NCBI GenBank assembly: GCA_017408725.1
Contig: JAFQUA010000046.1
Span: 1-17,320, forward strand
Source of the DNA: Oscillospiraceae bacterium
GTDB taxonomy: Bacteria > Bacillota_A > Clostridia > Oscillospirales > Oscillospiraceae
DNA: 17,320 nucleotides
Direction of reading: 5' to 3'
The translations under genes were made by a program, and so were the position numbers. Within the stretch, counting starts at the first letter, position 1. Each line of letters begins with the position of its first letter. Positions 14,685-17,320 of this stretch are shown here, one piece after another. The notes beneath the pieces were generated by a model. That model was given only the letters and a program-made list of their open reading frames with translations, made no database searches and had not been told where the DNA came from.

Positions 14685-15488
14685 ATGAAAAAATATCACT
14701 TGTACAAATGGTGCGATGATGCTACCTCAAAAATACGCTATTGGGGGGATCGGAAAACCGTTCGTGAGGAGCTTCTGCAGCACATCGAGGACAAATGCGA
14801 TACCTTGGAAAAAGCAGGCATTCCAGAGGAGGATATCCCGGATCAAGTTCTGCTCTCTATGGGCAGTGCGGAGGAGATCGCGCCTCAGCTTGCTGCCATT
14901 CACCGCCCCTTCTGGGGATATTTTCACTTCATCTCAAAAATTCTGTTGGTACTTATTGTTCCTGTTTTCTTGTTTGTGCTGGTCTGGCAGGGCTTTCGCT
15001 TTGCCACGGACAACATTTACAAAGAGCCGGATTACAGTAATCATGCATACGATCCCTATGCCGACACCACCGGTCCCGGTATGCAGCGATTTTATTATGC
15101 CGAGCCGGAGCTGTCCTTCCGTAACAGCGGATATACCGTAAAGCTGACCAAGATCGCCTGCTGGGGTGGCAAAACGGAGCGTCTTTACTTCCGTCTGGAA
15201 GTCACCAGCTATCTGCCACTGTGCGATCACCCGGATTTTTGCTACTTCATTACATTCCGCGATAATCTTGGCAATGAAATTCCCCGTCCGGTTTCTCAAA
15301 TGAACACCGCCGGCAGCGGTATGCTTTTAAGCCGGGATGTGGTCCAGACCGGTCACTTTTCCTGGGTCTGCGACACCCTCTTGAGCAATTTTGATTTCCG
15401 GGGCATTGAATGGATCGAGCTGTGCTACACCCGTGACGGCAGAAATATGGTCATGCGTGTTCCAATCCCGGGAGGTGACGCGCCATGA
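14685..15488 (+). CDS. HAAS-type (permease-prefix-like) membrane protein
   Basis: About 267 residues. The N terminus, starting MKKYHLYKWCDDATSKIRYW and including VREELLQHIEDKCDTLEKAG and LLSMGSAEEIAPQLA (to about residue 70), resembles the helical HAAS / permease-prefix domain that commonly accompanies PadR regulators. One membrane segment follows (about 84-103, ISKILLVLIVPVFLFVLVW), and then an extracytoplasmic region of about 160 residues that I do not recognise. The start is the ATG at 14685, 10 nt after padR; an in-frame ATG at 14550 lies inside padR and would add unrelated residues. GTGAGGAT upstream is a modest ribosome site. Its stop overlaps the next gene in ATGA. A regulatory partnership with PadR is inferred from the arrangement. 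Confidence 0.82.
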   Translation: MKKYHLYKWCDDATSKIRYWGDRKTVREELLQHIEDKCDTLEKAGIPEEDIPDQVLLSMGSAEEIAPQLAAIHRPFWGYFHFISKILLVLIVPVFLFVLVWQGFRFATDNIYKEPDYSNHAYDPYADTTGPGMQRFYYAEPELSFRNSGYTVKLTKIACWGGKTERLYFRLEVTSYLPLCDHPDFCYFITFRDNLGNEIPRPVSQMNTAGSGMLLSRDVVQTGHFSWVCDTLLSNFDFRGIEWIELCYTRDGRNMVMRVPIPGGDAP

Positions 15489-16195
15489 GAAAAAAGAAAT
15501 CTTCCATCCTGCCCCGCCCCGTAAGAGCAGTTGTCTTTTTGTTTCTGGCTCTGCTTCTGGCACTGACGGTCTATGTTGGCTTGGGTAGTCCGCCGATGAA
15601 TGCGGAAATGGTGTTTCGCAGAGCGGAACGGGCACATATGGTTGGGCCAAGCAAGATTCTCGGAGAATTCTCCAACGGCGAACCATACCCAAGGCGTGTA
15701 ATTATCGCCGAAACCGATGACAGCCACATCCTATACACGGTTCAAAGGCAGCCGCTGGGTTACCGGCGTTTCTACACAAATCCCAAACCGGGAGAGATCG
15801 ATAATTATACCTTTCATGCCTACCCAAAAACAGAACAAGCCGCCCTTTACAATGTCTCCATGAGCAACAGCCCTGTGCAACTGGTGCTCTTTGACCGCCA
15901 ACCCGATGCGGTAAGGGCAGAAATGGAAGCGGAGCTGACCTTCCTCCATCAGGACGAGGTCTGCACCATGGACATCCAAACCGAATCTGTCCGCACATAT
16001 GACCGGTTTTTTCTCTTCTCCATTTCAAAGCCACAGGGAAGCTCTGAGCAATGGTATCGCGCCATGGATCAACTGATAAGCAGAACCAGCGACAGCAAGC
16101 CGGAGGTAACCATTCGGCTGTATGACGCGCAAGGAAATCTTATGGCAACGGAATGCTTTACGCCGGGTCAAAACGGTTGCTGGCAAAGGAGGTAA
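15485..16195 (+). CDS. Membrane-anchored extracytoplasmic protein of unknown function
   Basis: This 236-residue protein starts with a basic segment (MRKKKSSILPRPVR) and one hydrophobic helix (about 14-33), so it is probably an exported protein held by an N-terminal anchor. The remaining 200 residues are polar, with predicted beta character (RRVIIAETDDSHILYTVQ, PEVTIRLYDAQGNLMATEC). I do not recognise a family. It overlaps the upstream HAAS gene by 4 nt (ATGA), with a GGGAGGTG site just before it, so the two are translationally coupled. AAAGGAGGT near its 3' end serves a tiny downstream reading frame. Confidence 0.8.
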   Translation: MRKKKSSILPRPVRAVVFLFLALLLALTVYVGLGSPPMNAEMVFRRAERAHMVGPSKILGEFSNGEPYPRRVIIAETDDSHILYTVQRQPLGYRRFYTNPKPGEIDNYTFHAYPKTEQAALYNVSMSNSPVQLVLFDRQPDAVRAEMEAELTFLHQDEVCTMDIQTESVRTYDRFFLFSISKPQGSSEQWYRAMDQLISRTSDSKPEVTIRLYDAQGNLMATECFTPGQNGCWQRR

Positions 16196-16200
16196 CGCCT

Positions 16201-16257
16201 ATGAGACATTGGAAAATTACACAGTGGTGTAGGTGTTGGTCTAATATTTTCCATTAG
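16201..16257 (+). pseudogene. Remnant of a further HAAS-type gene (18 codons)
   Basis: The frame MRHWKITQWCRCWSNIFH starts 7 nt after a strong AAAGGAGGT site (16185-16193) and 5 nt after the previous stop. Its first ten residues parallel the start of the HAAS protein two genes upstream (MKKYHLYKWC): a basic N terminus, then an aromatic residue, then W-C at positions 9-10. The likeness then stops. It is best read as the head of a lost or truncated gene that kept its ribosome site. A functional short peptide cannot be excluded. Confidence 0.55.
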
Positions 16258-16261
16258 TAAT

Positions 16262-16297
16262 GAAAAAAACGCCGGGCATTGCCCGGCGTTCTCCTTA
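16262..16297 (-). terminator. Bidirectional terminator between the padR operon and rluA
   Basis: A perfect 10-bp stem (AACGCCGGGC at 16268-16277 with its complement at 16281-16290) closes on ATT. On the minus strand the hairpin runs into a T tract (the complement of seven A at 16263-16269), a strong terminator for the pseudouridine synthase gene. On the plus strand the tail CTCCTTATTT is weaker but usable. Confidence 0.88.
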
Positions 16298-17158
16298 TTT
16301 ATGAAAAATAACATCCAGCTTGCTTTCCAGCGAAACAAATTCGCCGGTTATAGGATGTTCAAATCTTAGTTCCTTGGCGCATAGCTGCTGGGTCAGCAGA
16401 CCTGCTTGCTCAGAAGACTGTTTGCTTTCCGTACTTGCGTATTGGGGATCTCCCAGAATCGGGAAACCCATGTAGGAGCAGTGCAGCCTTAACTGGTGAG
16501 TCCTGCCCGTAACAGGTCGCAATTTAAGTTTACATAACTCAGAATTCTTTTCCAGCACCGCATATTCCGTCACAGAGGGCTTGCCGTCCGGACGGATCTC
16601 CCGCAGCAAACTGGGCAGCGGCTTTCTGGCAATGGGAGCATCAATCACACCTTGCGCATCTTGGGGGTGTCCAAATACATAGGCGTGGTAGGTTTTTTTC
16701 AAAGAAGTTCCTTGCATCAAGTTGTGGACATGGGAGTTTTTCGCCAGCAGTACCACACCAAAGGTATCCCGGTCCAGCCGCGTGACCGGATGGAAAGCGC
16801 TTTTCTGGCCGGTTTTGCGGTAGTATCCTGCCACAAAATTGGCAAGTGTTCCGCTGAAGCAACTTCTGCTGGGATGAATCAACATTCCGGCAGGCTTATC
16901 CACTGCCAGCAAATGATCGTCCTCGTACAAAATGGTAAGGCTTCCGTCCTCTGCCGGATATTCAGGCTCCGGCTCATCCAGTAGTACCGTAATGGTATCC
17001 CCCTGTTTCACGGCATAGTCCGTATGCTCCGGCTTGCCGTTGACCCGAATGGCTTCCTGCCACTTCAGCCGGTTCATAAGACCTGCCGACATTTTCAATT
17101 CCTCCAACAAAAACGACGACAACCGCCCCTCCCGCTGTGCAATGTGCTTCAGTTCCAT
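16295..17158 (-). CDS. RluA-family pseudouridine synthase
   Basis: This 287-residue enzyme isomerises uridine to pseudouridine in RNA, most likely rRNA. An S4-like RNA-binding segment occupies about 8-60 (EGRLSSFLLEELKMSAGLMN). The catalytic aspartate is D129 in HPVTRLDRDTFG. KPAGMLIHP (about 88-96) and GRTHQLRLHCSYMGFPILGD are family motifs. The ATG at 17158 is chosen because AAGGAGGT (plus positions 17165-17172) lies 6 nt upstream and the protein then begins directly with the S4-like region. A longer frame to 17230 would read through a palindrome-rich stretch that looks noncoding. Whether it acts like RluC, RluD or another member cannot be decided. Confidence 0.93.
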   Translation of the reverse strand: MELKHIAQREGRLSSFLLEELKMSAGLMNRLKWQEAIRVNGKPEHTDYAVKQGDTITVLLDEPEPEYPAEDGSLTILYEDDHLLAVDKPAGMLIHPSRSCFSGTLANFVAGYYRKTGQKSAFHPVTRLDRDTFGVVLLAKNSHVHNLMQGTSLKKTYHAYVFGHPQDAQGVIDAPIARKPLPSLLREIRPDGKPSVTEYAVLEKNSELCKLKLRPVTGRTHQLRLHCSYMGFPILGDPQYASTESKQSSEQAGLLTQQLCAKELRFEHPITGEFVSLESKLDVIFHK

Positions 17159-17320
17159 TCCGGCTACCTCCTTGTGCAATAAATGATCGTTTAGCGGCGA
17201 GTCGCCGCTGACGATTCGTAACGAACACAAGTAGTATTCGTTACACCATTGGGCTCACTCGATTCGTTTTTGCTGCAAAAAGCCTAGGTTCTGTGGGGTA
17301 AAATCGTTACCGGGCGGCGC
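17159..17320. repeat. Palindrome-rich noncoding stretch upstream of rluA
   Basis: Several inverted repeats lie close together: AGCGGCGA-G-TCGCCGCT (17193-17209), GTAACGAA (17218-17225) facing TTCGTTAC (17237-17244), and TTTTTGC-T-GCAAAAA (17267-17281). CGATTCGT occurs twice (17212-17219, 17260-17267), and TCGTTAC recurs at 17304-17310. The stretch holds the ribosome site of the pseudouridine synthase gene but no clear promoter. It may be a structured leader or a dispersed intergenic repeat cut by the window end. Confidence 0.5.

Noticed and set aside
17159..17230. 24-residue N-terminal extension of the pseudouridine synthase
   Set aside because: It crosses the AAGGAGGT site and a perfect palindrome, and is not needed for the S4-like domain.

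Overview
The window looks like chromosome from a spore-forming Gram-positive anaerobe of the class Clostridia, probably an Oscillospirales-type gut bacterium. The support is a class 1B pyrimidine pathway (PyrK plus PyrD), a SpoIID sporulation hydrolase, strong AAGGAGG ribosome binding sites, near-consensus sigma-A promoters and a Bacillus/Clostridium-type nicotinate phosphoribosyltransferase. The species assignment is inference.

Layout. (1) Positions 1-6542, plus strand: the distal part of a de novo pyrimidine operon, carB (5' end outside the window), pyrK, pyrD, pyrF, pyrE, pyrB, then an alpha/beta-hydrolase of unknown substrate. The genes overlap or lie within about 11 nt of each other, and a 12-bp hairpin terminator closes the unit. 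The proteins cover carbamoyl phosphate synthesis, the aspartate transcarbamoylase step, dihydroorotate oxidation by NAD, and the two steps to UMP; carA and pyrC are not seen. PyrB carries a C-terminal zinc-binding tail that matches the PyrI zinc domain in cysteine spacing but has no allosteric domain. (2) 6579-8775, minus strand: nicotinate phosphoribosyltransferase, a small membrane protein overlapping its 3' end, and a GIY-YIG domain protein. (3) 8899-9285, plus: a FlK-like hotdog thioesterase, divergent from pncB over a compact pair of promoters. (4) 9321-12365, minus: spoIID, metA and a short uridine kinase-like protein. (5) 12519-14237, plus: a membrane-anchored leucine-rich-repeat protein with its own consensus promoter and terminator. 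(6) 14339-16257, plus: a PadR repressor with two palindromic operators in its promoter, a HAAS-type membrane protein, an anchored extracytoplasmic protein, and an 18-codon remnant that starts like a further HAAS protein. (7) 16295-17158, minus: an RluA-family pseudouridine synthase, with a palindrome-rich noncoding stretch upstream to the window end.

Most of the window is ordinary core metabolism. The parts worth a second look are the PyrB zinc-tail fusion, the hydrolase inside the pyr operon, the PadR/HAAS module with its tandem operators and broken last gene, the LRR surface protein, and the membrane protein coupled to pncB. No mobile element, CRISPR array, tRNA, rRNA or riboswitch was recognised, and no gene-free stretch exceeds 300 bases.
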